The notes under the pieces are model-generated. The model worked only from the letters and a program-made list of their open reading frames with translations. It was not told the origin of the DNA and did no database searches. Positions 38,472 through 50,600 of a DNA stretch of 64,000 bases are shown in pieces. The first letter of the stretch is position 1, and every line of letters begins with the position of its first letter. The stretch is from Paragonimus skrjabini miyazakii. Lineage: Eukaryota; Platyhelminthes; Trematoda; Plagiorchiida; Troglotrematidae. A program made the translations under genes and the position numbers. Location: NCBI GenBank assembly GCA_014338405.1, contig JTDE01000692.1:39599-103598 (forward strand). The letters run 5' to 3'.

Positions 38472-38888
38472 TCAACCAGCATAATCCGCGACATTGCTGA
38501 CCAGTGTATCATGGAGCTGGTAGCCAAACTCCGGTCGAGTTAGAGCTAACTCATCGTCTATTGCCATGACAAATAGCAGTGGCAACAGTGGGAAACCCTG
38601 GCAAACACCACGTTGGAAACGAAGAACAGGGTCTTCAAACGTAGCAGAACCCTTTAGATAAGAGTCAGCAATGCAGTATGTTGGAGATAGAACAGCACAG
38701 AAAGCCCGGACCGATCTGATATTCAAATCCTTCGAAGCAGAGTTGAGCACCCCGGAAACGTCAATAAAGGCCGCATACAGACTGTAGGACGTGGTGCATG
38801 AATTCCGGAACAACACAGGGAGTAACGAGGTGACCTTGAGGAAACCACCAAGATGTAGGAATGTAAATTGAAGGGCGGACACTTGCAA
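38472..38888 (-). pseudogene. Reverse transcriptase fragment of R2-like element (broken)
   Basis: A 139-codon open stretch with clear RT motifs: YAAFIDVSGVLNSASKDL (motif A, normally F-D-V-S-K-A-F-D-S-V-S), RYIADSY-like CIADSYLKGSATFEDPVLR, RGVCQGFPLLPLLFVMAID (motif B, normally GVRQGDPLSPLLF), and RPEFGYQLHDTLVSNVADYAG. At the end the catalytic Y-A-D-D is scrambled to VADYAG just before a stop, so the third metal-binding centre is gone. Upstream on the same strand, weaker RT-palm sequence continues through stops to about 39200. Codons and G+C differ from the intron around it. Confidence 0.88.
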
Positions 38889-39246
38889 ACGCGTAGTCTA
38901 ACGATCGGGCAGTATCTTTTGAAAGCAACATACCAAACTGGAAGAAACAACGATAGGTCTGGATTCGCCGGAAGAGGAGAGGTTATTCACTTTTGGAACA
39001 AGCTTTCGCGGCTTAAAGAAATTGAACAACCTTCAGTTCACAAGGGAGGTTGAAATATCCGACCAAGCCATCAGCTTACATACGCCCCAAATGTTTGGGC
39101 AACTGTTTGTCAAAATCGGGAGCGGTATTCTCCATGCTGCCCAAAATGTGGAGAAATTTATCTCCAGTAATCGGGTCAATCAAGGACCAGAATCGTACGT
39201 GACGGTCGTTCTTCAATGTGAGAATGAACCGATAATACCCGATCGT

Positions 39247-39362
39247 TAGAATTACTCGGTAGGTTGCGGTTCGACTTGCAGGCAGTTCTCCGGTTTCCAC
39301 AGAAGACTGAAAACGCAGCGTTTTTCTTTCGCTGGCGGTACGAGGTTTGAACCGCAGCGTAT
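39247..39362. repeat. 116-bp direct repeat, left copy at assembly gap
   Basis: Begins TAGAATTACTCGGTAGG and ends GCAGCGTAT against the first N. It is repeated after the gap with three substitutions. Either a tandem repeat collapsed here, or the two contig ends overlap and were not merged. The sequence adjoins the 5' side of the R2-like remnant. Confidence 0.9.
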
Positions 39363-39462
39363 NNNNNNNNNNNNNNNNNNNNNNNNNNNNNNNNNNNNNN
39401 NNNNNNNNNNNNNNNNNNNNNNNNNNNNNNNNNNNNNNNNNNNNNNNNNNNNNNNNNNNNNN
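39363..39462. other. Assembly gap, 100 N
   Basis: Exactly 100 Ns, bounded on both sides by the same 116-bp sequence. The true size may be zero or even negative (overlapping contig ends). Confidence 0.95.
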
Positions 39463-39578
39463 TAGAATTACTCAGTAGGTTGCGGTTCGACTTGCAGGCA
39501 GTTCTCCGGTTTCCACAGAAGACTGAAAACGCAGCGTCTTTCTTTCGCTGGCGGTACGAGGTTTGAATCGCAGCGTAT
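39463..39578. repeat. 116-bp direct repeat, right copy at assembly gap
   Basis: Starts at the first base after the Ns and runs to GCAGCGTAT at 39578. It has the same length as the left copy and differs at three sites (CTCAGTAGG for CTCGGTAGG, GCGTCTTTC for GCGTTTTTC, TTGAATCGC for TTGAACCGC). Sequence beyond 39578 continues with CRCRNL- and RDQK-like reading frames on the - strand that I cannot assign. Confidence 0.9.
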
Positions 39579-42500
39579 ATTACATTTTCTGTCTGCTTTC
39601 TGGTCGCGTAGGTTCCTGCAACGACAAAAGCATGTCACTGAGTGACCAGTGGCTAGGTGTGCGGAAAAGCCTATGAGGTGTGAAAGTTTAACAGTGACTG
39701 TTTGTACCATTGTAAAAATGCTTGCATGGAAGCCACGGCAATTGGTAGCAGTTAACCTCTATGGAAGAAAGACTCACTATTAGACTCCAGTTGGGTTATC
39801 GCTGTTTGGGCCAAACAGAACATCCACTGGGGATGCTCAGCAGCTTGGGACTCACTATCCGACGTCATGTTTGTCTATGAGTCGAAGACTGAATTTTCAA
39901 TGGGGGCAGTATTTTTCTGTCAGTTCGCAGCATGTTGACGCGTCCTTATGTTCTTCAGAGTAAGTTCGTAGAAATATAACACGAGTGGGTGATGTAGTTT
40001 GTTTCGGGTGGGAGAAGACGGGGCCAGCTCCTCGGCGAGCCTGACAAGAGAATCCGATCCTTGCTGTGACCGGTGGCTTGAATGCACCTGAGCTTCTCGT
40101 GGTTACGTTTGACAGGCTGCGCATGTTTCTCCAGTTGACTGAGTCCAGTTTTGGTCGGAAGGCTGCGGTCAAACAGTAAGGAGCAGGCTGAGTACCTACT
40201 TCCTGTTCTACACTACCTGTGCATCAATGCATACGAGCATACGTCGACAAATCAGTGTTCGATTTACATGGCTGATCACATTCTGAACAGATTTACTCTG
40301 CTCGCCTATCCCGTGTACTGGAACTGACCGGCGCGGGGTCGCCGCAGTATTTTCATTTCCATGGTAAATTAAAACTAGGTGGAGTGGTTGACTCTATCTG
40401 GAGTTGTTGAACGCTTAGGCGGTAAAGGTTCGCACCAAGACTGCTCAGTCAGCATCACGAGGAAGTGGTTCAGCAAGCCAACTACCACCACTACTATTAC
40501 TTATGTTCGATGAACTTGCTTTCAGTTCGGATCTACTAGTACAATTAACACCATTCAACCGTAACCGGAATTAGGGTTCACAGTGCAAATCATTTACCGT
40601 GTTTCACGTTCTTGTACGTGCTTTGATTTTAAGTAAGTCTACGTTAGCTGAACAAACTGTTGTGTAGGTGTCACATAATTAAGACCTGTTTCTAGTCGGA
40701 CTTACCCTGTTGAGGTATTTTCCACTGGTGTTCTAAATTAAGTGTAATTTTTTTCTGACGTTCGCAAACCGACCCGAAATTCAGAGTCTACCATTGGGTG
40801 TATCAGTCACTGTGGTGTTGAAACATGAATACTAATTCATAGGATGATTTTATCGAATTGGCTAGAAAGATAATTAGAAAGAAACACAGAATCTGTAGTC
40901 AGATTTATCATGCGCTTTTTATTCATTCTTAATAGAGGCATTTGCTTCGGATCATCAAATCGAAGCGCTGTATTGCTTGCATATCCTCAATTATAGATCG
41001 ATCATATACAAACTCTGTACAATAAACAGACAAGTCAGCCACTTGTCTCAAGTGGTTGTACACAGTTTCCGGCTACGGGGAAGATTATACATCGATCCGT
41101 CTACGAACCAGAGCATACGTGTACACGAAACCCTGTTTAAGGTTATGCAGCTCGTTTCCAATAACTGGTTGGTTATATGCTCCGGCTGCTAATAAAAAAC
41201 TCAATTTCAGAATCGGTTGTAAAGTAGGACAGGGTCAGAGACGCACAACTACCCGGGTATCACATTTTAAAACAGCATAAGAGATTTTATCGACGTTTAT
41301 TCCATACGTCAATTTGTTTGTTCGATAAATTATACCACTCGCTCAGCTAGGATCTGTTCGTATGGTTTTGTCGAGCAACCCTGTCAGTTCAGCCACATGA
41401 CTTTTATTCAACTTTTACTTATTGGTAACCAAAAAGAATCATTTCAATTGAATTGCAATGTAACTGCACTAAACAATTGTCATGGAACTTTTTTTCCAAA
41501 AGCTCACAAACGACAAATCGATTGTAGTTGGCCAACAAACGAAATACAATAGTTATGGATAGCAAACTTCCGTTGACCCTGGTAGCAGAAAATTCTGCAC
41601 GTCAAAAACGGCAACATAGTTGATAAACATCTTAATCCTACTGCCCAAAACAAATTATGGAATCATAGATTTAATATCTTATGTCACGTGACCAGCACAA
41701 CTCGTGTAGTCTTACTTTTTGAATGAATTTGATGAGACAAGGAAACATCATAGATCTAGGTAACGGCTGGTCAACATTGACAAAAAGACGTCCAACATCT
41801 GCTGTATCCAGATCCTATAACACTGTAAAACTATGCATAATATAGCAAAACGCTTAATCCAAACAGGACACAGAGTCAATGTTTGATACGCATTCTGTGT
41901 AATTTTTCGAAGCCACCGAAAATGCAACATCCAGTTTACTTGGGCTTTGGTTATCAGACGTCATAATTTCCCCCTGTGTGTTCAAAAACAATTTGTCTTG
42001 ACGTTGCGGCTGCCTGTTTAATCTCCATTTTCGTGTCTGTCTGTCTAATTTCCTAAGCCATTATTTCTGCCCTACGGAACCTTATCTTAATGTTTAAAAT
42101 TAGTTACATGTCCATGTGTGATGGGCATGTACAGAATGTTACTCCGAAGAACATCACATGATTTACGTCTTCTCATTGCCTTATTCAAGTTCATCAAAAG
42201 ACCGAATCGCTTTAAAGATTTGTAAAATCTTCTTCAAGAAAGTTTCTGCTGGATGTTATGACTTTTTATGCTCCAAGATGTGCGCGCACATATTAGATAC
42301 TCATCTCGGTGATGGGTACTACTAATGCAGCTTATGAGTAGATATAAATCTAGGTTTTTGTGCATCAAGATAGAAAAATTGCCAGTCGGATTTTTGCACT
42401 AAGTATGTACGCCACCGCAGTCAACAATATATATCAGTTAATTCACTGTAGGCAAAGCACAACCCAATGGTTTATATTTCATATTGTTTATGAACGTGCG

Positions 42501-44343
42501 AACTACTAATGGGGTTCAGATTTTCTGATTGCGCACGAAACAAGTCGTATACGTATAACCGTCGGTGAGCCTTCAGGAATTCAATTAGTAAACTTGTGCA
42601 GCAGCGAGGCATAATACTGATTCAATACAAGTCTACTGAGACAGCTTCACGGTTTACAAGTTAACACGTTTACGCGGAAGAAAGATCCAGTACCCATGTG
42701 CTTATGTGTTTGTATTGATTAGAGATTGAGGTTTGTTAGACCGTTCACAACCACAATGAAGGCGTTTTAGTGTGTTAAAGACATTCAGAATGTGATGTAA
42801 AAAATTGGGCTGTCACAAACTGTATCCATAATTTAAATACATTGAAGCAGTATTCGTGCATACCCGGTAATCACTATTATAGTCAACAGATCGTCCAGTA
42901 CACACAGATATGAAGACAGATAGACCCATTCTTTGACTTGTAAAGGTGCATTATGATTTTGGTCAAGAGCATTTTAACGTCGACTAATTCACGCATACGT
43001 GCTCAACCAATAGGGCTGTGAACAGCTTGACCAAATCAGTTATGGCTACAGATTTAGTTACCGGTTACAGAATAGATAGACCTTAACTGAGAAGAGGTTC
43101 TGCCTAAAAGGCAAACTAACTATGCGACCGTATATCATTAGTTTAAGACAAAGATGTGTGTTATTGAGTGAACGATTTTAAACTGGAATTAGAGGTTCTC
43201 TGATATACGTAGTTCATTGATAGTTGATTTAAAGCTATCAGGCCAACTTCATGTGAGGTCGTTCGTAGGTGCATGACTTCGTTAACAATCCACATTTAAC
43301 GCTTTCTATATGGCCTATCTTTTACCCAGAAGACCGGCCTACATATTTGTTTCCATGTTAGGGTGTACAACAAGGATATAGAGTATAGCGAAAGTCTGAT
43401 AGGAATTCGTTCACAGATTCTTCCTACGAGCATGGAATTCATTTGAGCCTTCTCTGCTGCACAGTTTATGTACAGAACTCCACCATCTATGTCAACAATG
43501 GTTTTTCACATTCTCGGATGGCCAAGAAGACAAGCTGCGCCAAATCATGCAGCGAATATGCATGACTGTATTTGCTGAGTTTGACAGATGTGTTTTCCTG
43601 AGGACCATTGCTTAAGTGAGTTTAGGCTATCTTGATATGCATCCACATCATAGGAACTCTAAGAAGTATGTCATATGGGTGTACTACTGAAATAGGGTCA
43701 TATCAGTGATTTTTCTTTGCTCGGTAGATCAACCACGAGATGAATTACACTGAGTGGCTCAGGACATACTTTTGCAAAAGCTCGATATCGTCCGGAAACT
43801 ATCCGTCTGAAAAACCATCTGCTTACAACTGTTCTTAAACTTATCAATGAACCAATAGGGAGAGTGTGAAGAGGTGTTATAGAGTTTGCAGATAAAGACA
43901 ATTAGTCTCATACACAATAGTAGAAAAGCAAACGAAATGCGGACGCTGTGATTGCTACTACGTTTGATTCGTAGGAAACTGACACTCTGAAATTGTCAGA
44001 GGGACGTGAGGTCTAATGTTCAACCGATTTTCGGATATATTTTATATGCTAGCATACATCAAGGGCACTTACTTACAGGAACATGTTATTTTTACATGCT
44101 GTCAAGGATAAGAATGATATTGTTGTTGTTTCTTCGTAAACAACACATTTTCATCCTAAACTCGTTGATTTGGTTAAGTTGTGCTATAGAAACCGAACAA
44201 AGATTCAGTCACTATGTTAGCACTGTCTGTCGAGGTCAAGCTATTTACAGACTGAGCACCACTTAAACTAATGACCACTTCAACATTCCCACAAATTTTC
44301 TGAAAATTCCATCCAGAGTTTCGCTATTTTTGGCAAATATAGG

Positions 44344-44672
44344 TTGAAGTTACCGTGGCAGTTACCGTGGCTTCTCTCGAAGCGATCTGATAAACTGACT
44401 GAAACTCACATACGGATGTAGCTGTGGTAGCAAAAGAGAATTCCGTCGTGCCTAGTGTGAGGTAATTTGAACAGTGGTCGACATTAGTGCCTTCTGAAAG
44501 CGCGACCGGAGCTCAGACTTCGGTCACGTGGAGGACATGCACAATTGACTAGCTCTAATACGAAGGAACCTCGAACATAGTGCTTCTTTTCGAAAGGGGA
44601 TAGCTTGAAGGATGTCATGGATCAATTGTGAGTGGTCCTCACCCCATAGTAATAAAAATACTCTACTACTTA
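44344..44672 (+). mobile_element. SINE B copy, near full length, hammerhead decayed
   Basis: Leader with TCTCTCGAAGCGATCTG, tRNA-like head with GTGAGGTAATTTGAACAGTGG, a B-box remnant, and hammerhead region 44539-44583. There stem I still pairs (GCACAA with TAGTGC, one mismatch) and stem II 5' GCTCT with loop AATA survives, but C3 and G8 are lost (TTGACTA) and GAAA has become GAAC. The tail GATCAATTGTGAGTGGT matches other copies. A 12-bp exact duplication (AGTTACCGTGGC twice) at 44348-44371 sits at its 5' end. Confidence 0.75.
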
Positions 44673-47600
44673 TTACCTAAGTTTCTTATTCCTATGTCAT
44701 AAAACCAGAAACTTGGTTTGCTGAGGACTGGTTCACTCTTACGATATATATATATCTATACTACTTTGTACTTGACACGTGAGAGCACATCGCCCAACTC
44801 ACTGAAGAGTTTAATATGGTAACACAATACTGATTATCAAACTATACAGTTTTATTTATGATATTTGGCGAAGAGCTTAGATATTTGCTTGTCCTTTGTA
44901 CCGACAGTGTACTGTAGACAATAAGTGTATCTGTGGATACATTTGGTGGTATATGAACAACGATATGAAATTATTGACGGATCCAACTCAACTGTTATAT
45001 ATCTATTTCTCAAGCCTATAGAGAAAGTTCTCTTTGAGCTGACGTTGCAACTGGTGCATTGGTGTTGAGGTGGCATAGAAACAATTTACTTTAAAACCAT
45101 AGGTAAATATTGCAAAAACAATACTGTCGAGTTTTAAAGGTACTCACCGAAGACTTTTGACTTGAAAGAATTCCAAATGAGCGCGCTACAATTTGCTTTC
45201 AAGCTAATCACGACTTTCCATTTGCGTTTCCGCTCAGAAGTTGTTTCGATGTAAACGTATTTGCTGATAAATAGATGGGCATTGGCTGAGGACTACTCAC
45301 ATTTTAGTATAGCTTTCATATCCATATAAACATTATGCTGTGGGTGACACTTACATTTCGGTCATCTTGCTGTGCATCTTCTCTCGATGCCTGATTGGAC
45401 AAGCACCATATTACTCCATCTATGCATGTACATCGGCTAAACGGGTGGTAGTTGATTTTTGAGTGAACACAATAACAATCGAAACATTTGTGCAGGTATT
45501 CCTGAAGTCGAATGCTCAGTTAGATTATCCGACATCAGAAGAATTCCATAAAAATCTTCCATGTAAAACCCCAACAGTTCACTCAACCAAGATAGCGCCA
45601 ATGTTTCAAAACGTTTCAACACGTCATACACTTTTTGGAATTGCATAAATGAAGAGGAAATAACGAATCCAGTTAAATGTTTCCTATTTAAATGACCTTC
45701 TACGAAAGATTCTAATTGGATTGATGCATGAACGTGAGATACCTTAACTGAAAAAATTACTTCAACTGTCTCATTCGTTTGTCTCATTTAGATTCGCATA
45801 ACAGATTTTATTTCAGTAAATTAAATAGTACACCATACATGTCGTGGAGTGTCACTGTCATATTCGTTCATTAATTGCGAATAATTTCAATCATCCGTCT
45901 ACTCATTGGCACAATCGTTGTCCCCATTTGAAGGAAAGATATCGTCACGTGCTTTTATGCGATGTAAATACACAATAAAGTGGTTCCGAATAAAAGATAT
46001 GCCAATATTACGAGTGAAAAAATTAAATGGCTCTACTTAAAAATAAAAATCAGAAACGTTACACAACGCCGTGTTTTACATGAGTATTTTGTATATTTAT
46101 ATTAACAAGTAAGTACTGCAGCAAAGTGTAGTTTCACTGCACAGAAAATTAACAACACTTTAATAACAAAATCACGTTCACAATCGATATATCAAAAACT
46201 GTCCTGACTGAGTCTATACCGATGTACTGGGCTATTAGGTTTAGGCGCATCTTTGGATTTACAGAAGTTCATATTTCATTGGGTTTTTATTGTTCAAGCA
46301 ATCCGTGCTTTTCTTTAGTTTTTAGCCACGCCAAGCAGGTTTAGTGCAGCTGAATTTTCGCGCGACTGATTATCACATTTTGAGTGGTTGATTATTAGCT
46401 TATGTTCACTTCCTGTACCCCATAACATCACTGTCCTTATGGTTTCCGCATACCTAGATGCAACCTAATTTGGTTTTCCGACTTACTGTTGTCTACAAAA
46501 GACGGACTGTCATTTGAGTGGAGGAGGGTGAAACTTTTGGTTCCACTCTGTTAGAAATGTGCTTACAGTTATTTATGTTTCAGAAAATTTGCTGAAATTT
46601 TTCCATTTGAAAATTAAACCGAGTAAGCCTTAATGATAGAAAGAAATATTGACCTGTTTACCGTAGGCAATGGGGGAGTTGAATTGATTTTCAAAGTGGT
46701 CTTCGTTCATTACGTTTCACTGGACAAGAGGCGGATATACAGCTGAAAGTTTATGCTCGAGAGGGAGAGAGAGCGTAAAGATTGAAAAATTTATAGGTCT
46801 GTAAACCACAGATTGCGGGATAGCCAGTTGATAGTTCGTTTTGCAGTGGTTTTTTGTATTGGATTGATTCCGGTATACGTCTGATTACTTCACTGCTTTT
46901 ACTAAAATACCCATTCTCATCGCTGAGTTTTTAAATTAAATAATACACACAAGCATTTAATCTTGCCAACTAGGCATTGTTACCTTCTCTTGATTTCTAT
47001 TCAAATGTATTGTATCAGGTCTTTTCTGGTTGCAGGACCGTAAAAGATAATGGCATTTCAAAGTGTGCCATATCTGGACGAAGGCTGTAAAATCACTTAG
47101 TGGAAAAAGGTGGTATACAATAGAATGTAGAATGTCCAAAGTAACATGACATCTTTTGCAGGGAACCATACGGTCTATCAAGCGATTTAGTGAAGTGGTG
47201 ATTTTCTGTCACAAATATCGCTGTATATCTTAGAGTATCGAATATCGTTTGCCCAGGTTACCAAACGTTACTCTAAGCGAATACTGTACGTCAGTATTTC
47301 GTATATTCTTATGGTTTGCAAACAAACTAAGTTGTATCGGTTGGTCGTCTAACTCCCAAGCTGGACTGGTGCGAACGATTTCTCCAAAGGTATATGTTGA
47401 TGCATGCGTAGACACTTGAATCACCTATTGGTTACTCTCGACAACCGTTGATTATTAGTATGCAATACACTAAACACAACTGCCCATCGACAGTAAGAAG
47501 ATATGACAGCTGTGCTTGTCTCGATCGATTTTACCAGTGCTCTGTCATCCACGAAGTAAACAGGGGGATAACTTCGAAGAATACCCATCGGACTCCAACG

Positions 47601-50600
47601 TGACATAACGGTAGAATGCGCATATGATGCTTGGCTATACGTAACAGTATTTACAGCATGTATTAGGCTTGAATCAATATGTAGACTGATGTGGGTAAAT
47701 CGCTGTTGTCTCTGCAGGTCATACGTTAACATGTGACCTAATTTCTTGTGAGCTTCAGCTATTTTGATTTGCCCGCTGTATATGAATAGGATTCCTCAAT
47801 GAATAGTGAACGACGCAAACGAATTACTTTGTTCAATCTGAACACAGTCACGCTGTTTCACTGACGACATGTTGGTCAAGGGGAAGAAATTGAAGACTAT
47901 CAAAGTGCAATCTATAGTTGTTGCGCGAGTGTAAGTAATATATGCCAAGTGTTTATTTATAGATGGCCAATTGACGACACAAGAACATACAGCAAAAATT
48001 GAACGATACTGATCAAATTGTCCATATGATAAACTTCATACGCGAAATATGTTGAGTCCTCAAAACTTGACACCCATCAAGTTGTCACTTTCTGGACAGA
48101 TGGTTTGATGAAGCACTCTACTAAGAATTACGTGAATGAGTATTCATAACTTCGAGTTATGAGTAATAAGTAAGTAATCACAGTTGGATGAATTCACTGA
48201 GTCTGTTAGCTAGACAGTCACATTTTATGGCCGACTACACAGGATTCCCGAGGAAACAGAATTGCTCAATTTTCTCGTATAATTTTGCAAATTATGAGGA
48301 AAAACTGTGCAATTCATGGAAAAGTCGTAAAAGCCTTTCAGATATGCAACCATTTTCATGAGAAGAATGCCCTTGCGTCAATAAAATAAAAGTTGAATTC
48401 CTTTAAATTATATACATGGTTTTAGCCCAATTGTTAGAACGAACACTTTTAAGAAATTGAGAGTCACGTATTTACATTATGCTGTTGTGAAGTTTTCACA
48501 ATCACTCGTGATCCACCTAAATTCTTTGAAAGCTAACACAGCTGAACGTTTCTTGTCCCATTTCAAGTCAGTTTTGCAGATAGAAAAAAGTATAGTTATT
48601 CTCAATAAGGCTATTAGACACCTCTTATAACAGTTGAACTTCCAGGCCTCTCGTTGAAAATACATCATAAAAATCGAGTGGCCTTTTGCAACATTTCATC
48701 GGGTTTATTATGGCAACAGTATAATTACAATCGCCATCACAATCTTCATTGTTCGAACGAAATAAAAACTCTATTAACCAATACAAATTATGGACAGAAC
48801 TAACGTTTTTTACGTTCAGCAATACAAACAACGATCAAAACAATGTCTTGTAATGGTTTATTCACCACTGCAATTTGAAAGCCTAGACAGAGTGCTTCTT
48901 ACATTCAGTAGTGAACTGCAAGTTCGAATGTCCGTTGTAACACTAGCGATCAGAATTAGACACCTAACCATATACAACGGACTTGTCCTAATTCAATGTA
49001 ATGAAGGAAGAGAAGCGACTATTTAAAAGGAAAAATAACGAGGTTCTCTCCTCTCTTGTTACAGAGGTTAACAATCTGTCTAGCTAGATTGAATACCACT
49101 GACCGACGCTGCAGATCGTACTGAAAGTCTATGCGATCAATCGGTCAGGCGAGTGTTGTTAACTTATAACATTCCAGGAAGGGGAAGGACCTCGATTGGC
49201 CAGCTCGAAACAGACACTTCTTCGTGACTGTACCGCCAGGGTAAGCATGGGGACCTTAGACCTGACGATCGATAACATCGATAATGTTTCGTTCGGTCTC
49301 ATTTATCAAAAACCGACATCTGACCAAGCATCGTAGCACATCCACAACAAGAATCCGCAAAAATTATCTTTCATAAAGGGAAGGGATTGACGAACAAGTT
49401 CACGTAACGTGATAAAAGTAGCCCCACTATTTACGATACCGGCTAATTGAATAAAACTGTGTGTGAACAGAACAGAACACATCTAGTCGACCGATAACAA
49501 ACAGGCCCTCCCAAATATCTGGAAGAACGGCGTAATAAACAAACAACATTCGGCCGTCTGTCGTTTTGGTCAACACTGTTTATGTCAACAACTACCGTCT
49601 GATTAAGTCTGATAGAACTTCTAAAACCAGTAAGCCGGACCTACGTTGGCAAAATTATCCGACGGCTAGTTGGCGATCTCACAGTTCATCCTCGGCAGGT
49701 ACCTTAGTTCCGGCCTTGGGTGCTTGATGAAAATGCCCACATGGGCAAACAGCGTAACTTTCTGTATCAGGCTTAGGTGGGTTTTAGTATACTGACTGTT
49801 CTGTTTGCTGCATACAACTCTCTTTCCAGATAGGGGGTACCTTACTGCGAGAAGAAATAACTGTTTGCATCACTCAGTTTGTTCCCGAAGATTACACACT
49901 TTATTTAGCGCTGTTTATGAATGGAGTATTTAATGTTGACGAGAAACTGTTGTTTACCAATTAGATTTATATGGAAACCTATTTCCATTTATGAATTTAC
50001 TGGTAACTTGGTTTAGCCGACAGAATGCTTAATAAGGGTTCAAGGCAAAGTAAATAACCGTAGTAATTCAACCATCACATGCCTCGGAGCAAACTATCTC
50101 GGTTTTGACCGTTTTGCGGCTAGTTCTTTGCATCGCTGAATACTGATATGTACTTAATGGTATAAATTTCAAGTTTGGTGTTGTAACCGAAACTAGACGC
50201 TGTCATTGAGGTTGAAATGCATGAGGCTTGACATGAAATCACTTTTGTTACCTTCAAATTCATTGTACTCTGGAGTAAATAAATGAGAATGCGTGATTGA
50301 GCAAGTGATGTAGAACTATAATGCAGCAGATAGAAATGTTTTAACTTGAAATGAGACACACTATCAAATAACTTCTAAATACTTACACTAAGGGAGTTAG
50401 TGATGGTTTTCTGATCAGAATACTTACAAAAATTGTCTACTTTTTTATAACTTGATGTCACTGGTTCCATGAAACGTGCCTTTCCAAATATGTCAACAGA
50501 ACTTGTCAGACTAGTCAACTTGTCACATCCATTAATCAGGGAAGTCCTAAAAACGCCTTGAAACCAATAGCTGCCTTTAAAATATAAAACAGGAATGCAT

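Larger units (their letters stand above)
37919..39246 (-). mobile_element. R2-like (RLE-type) non-LTR retrotransposon remnant
   Basis: A decayed element on the - strand. From 5' to 3' it shows a reverse-transcriptase region (about 39200 to 38472), a damaged linker and zinc-knuckle region (about 38460-38260), and a C-terminal restriction-like endonuclease (38300-37919). This order (RT, CCHC, RLE, C-terminal tail) is that of the R2/R4/CRE group, not of APE-type elements such as RTE or CR1. The N-terminal DNA-binding part and both UTRs are not recognisable. R2 itself normally inserts in 28S rDNA; no rDNA is present here. Frameshifts and stops make it non-functional. Confidence 0.85.
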
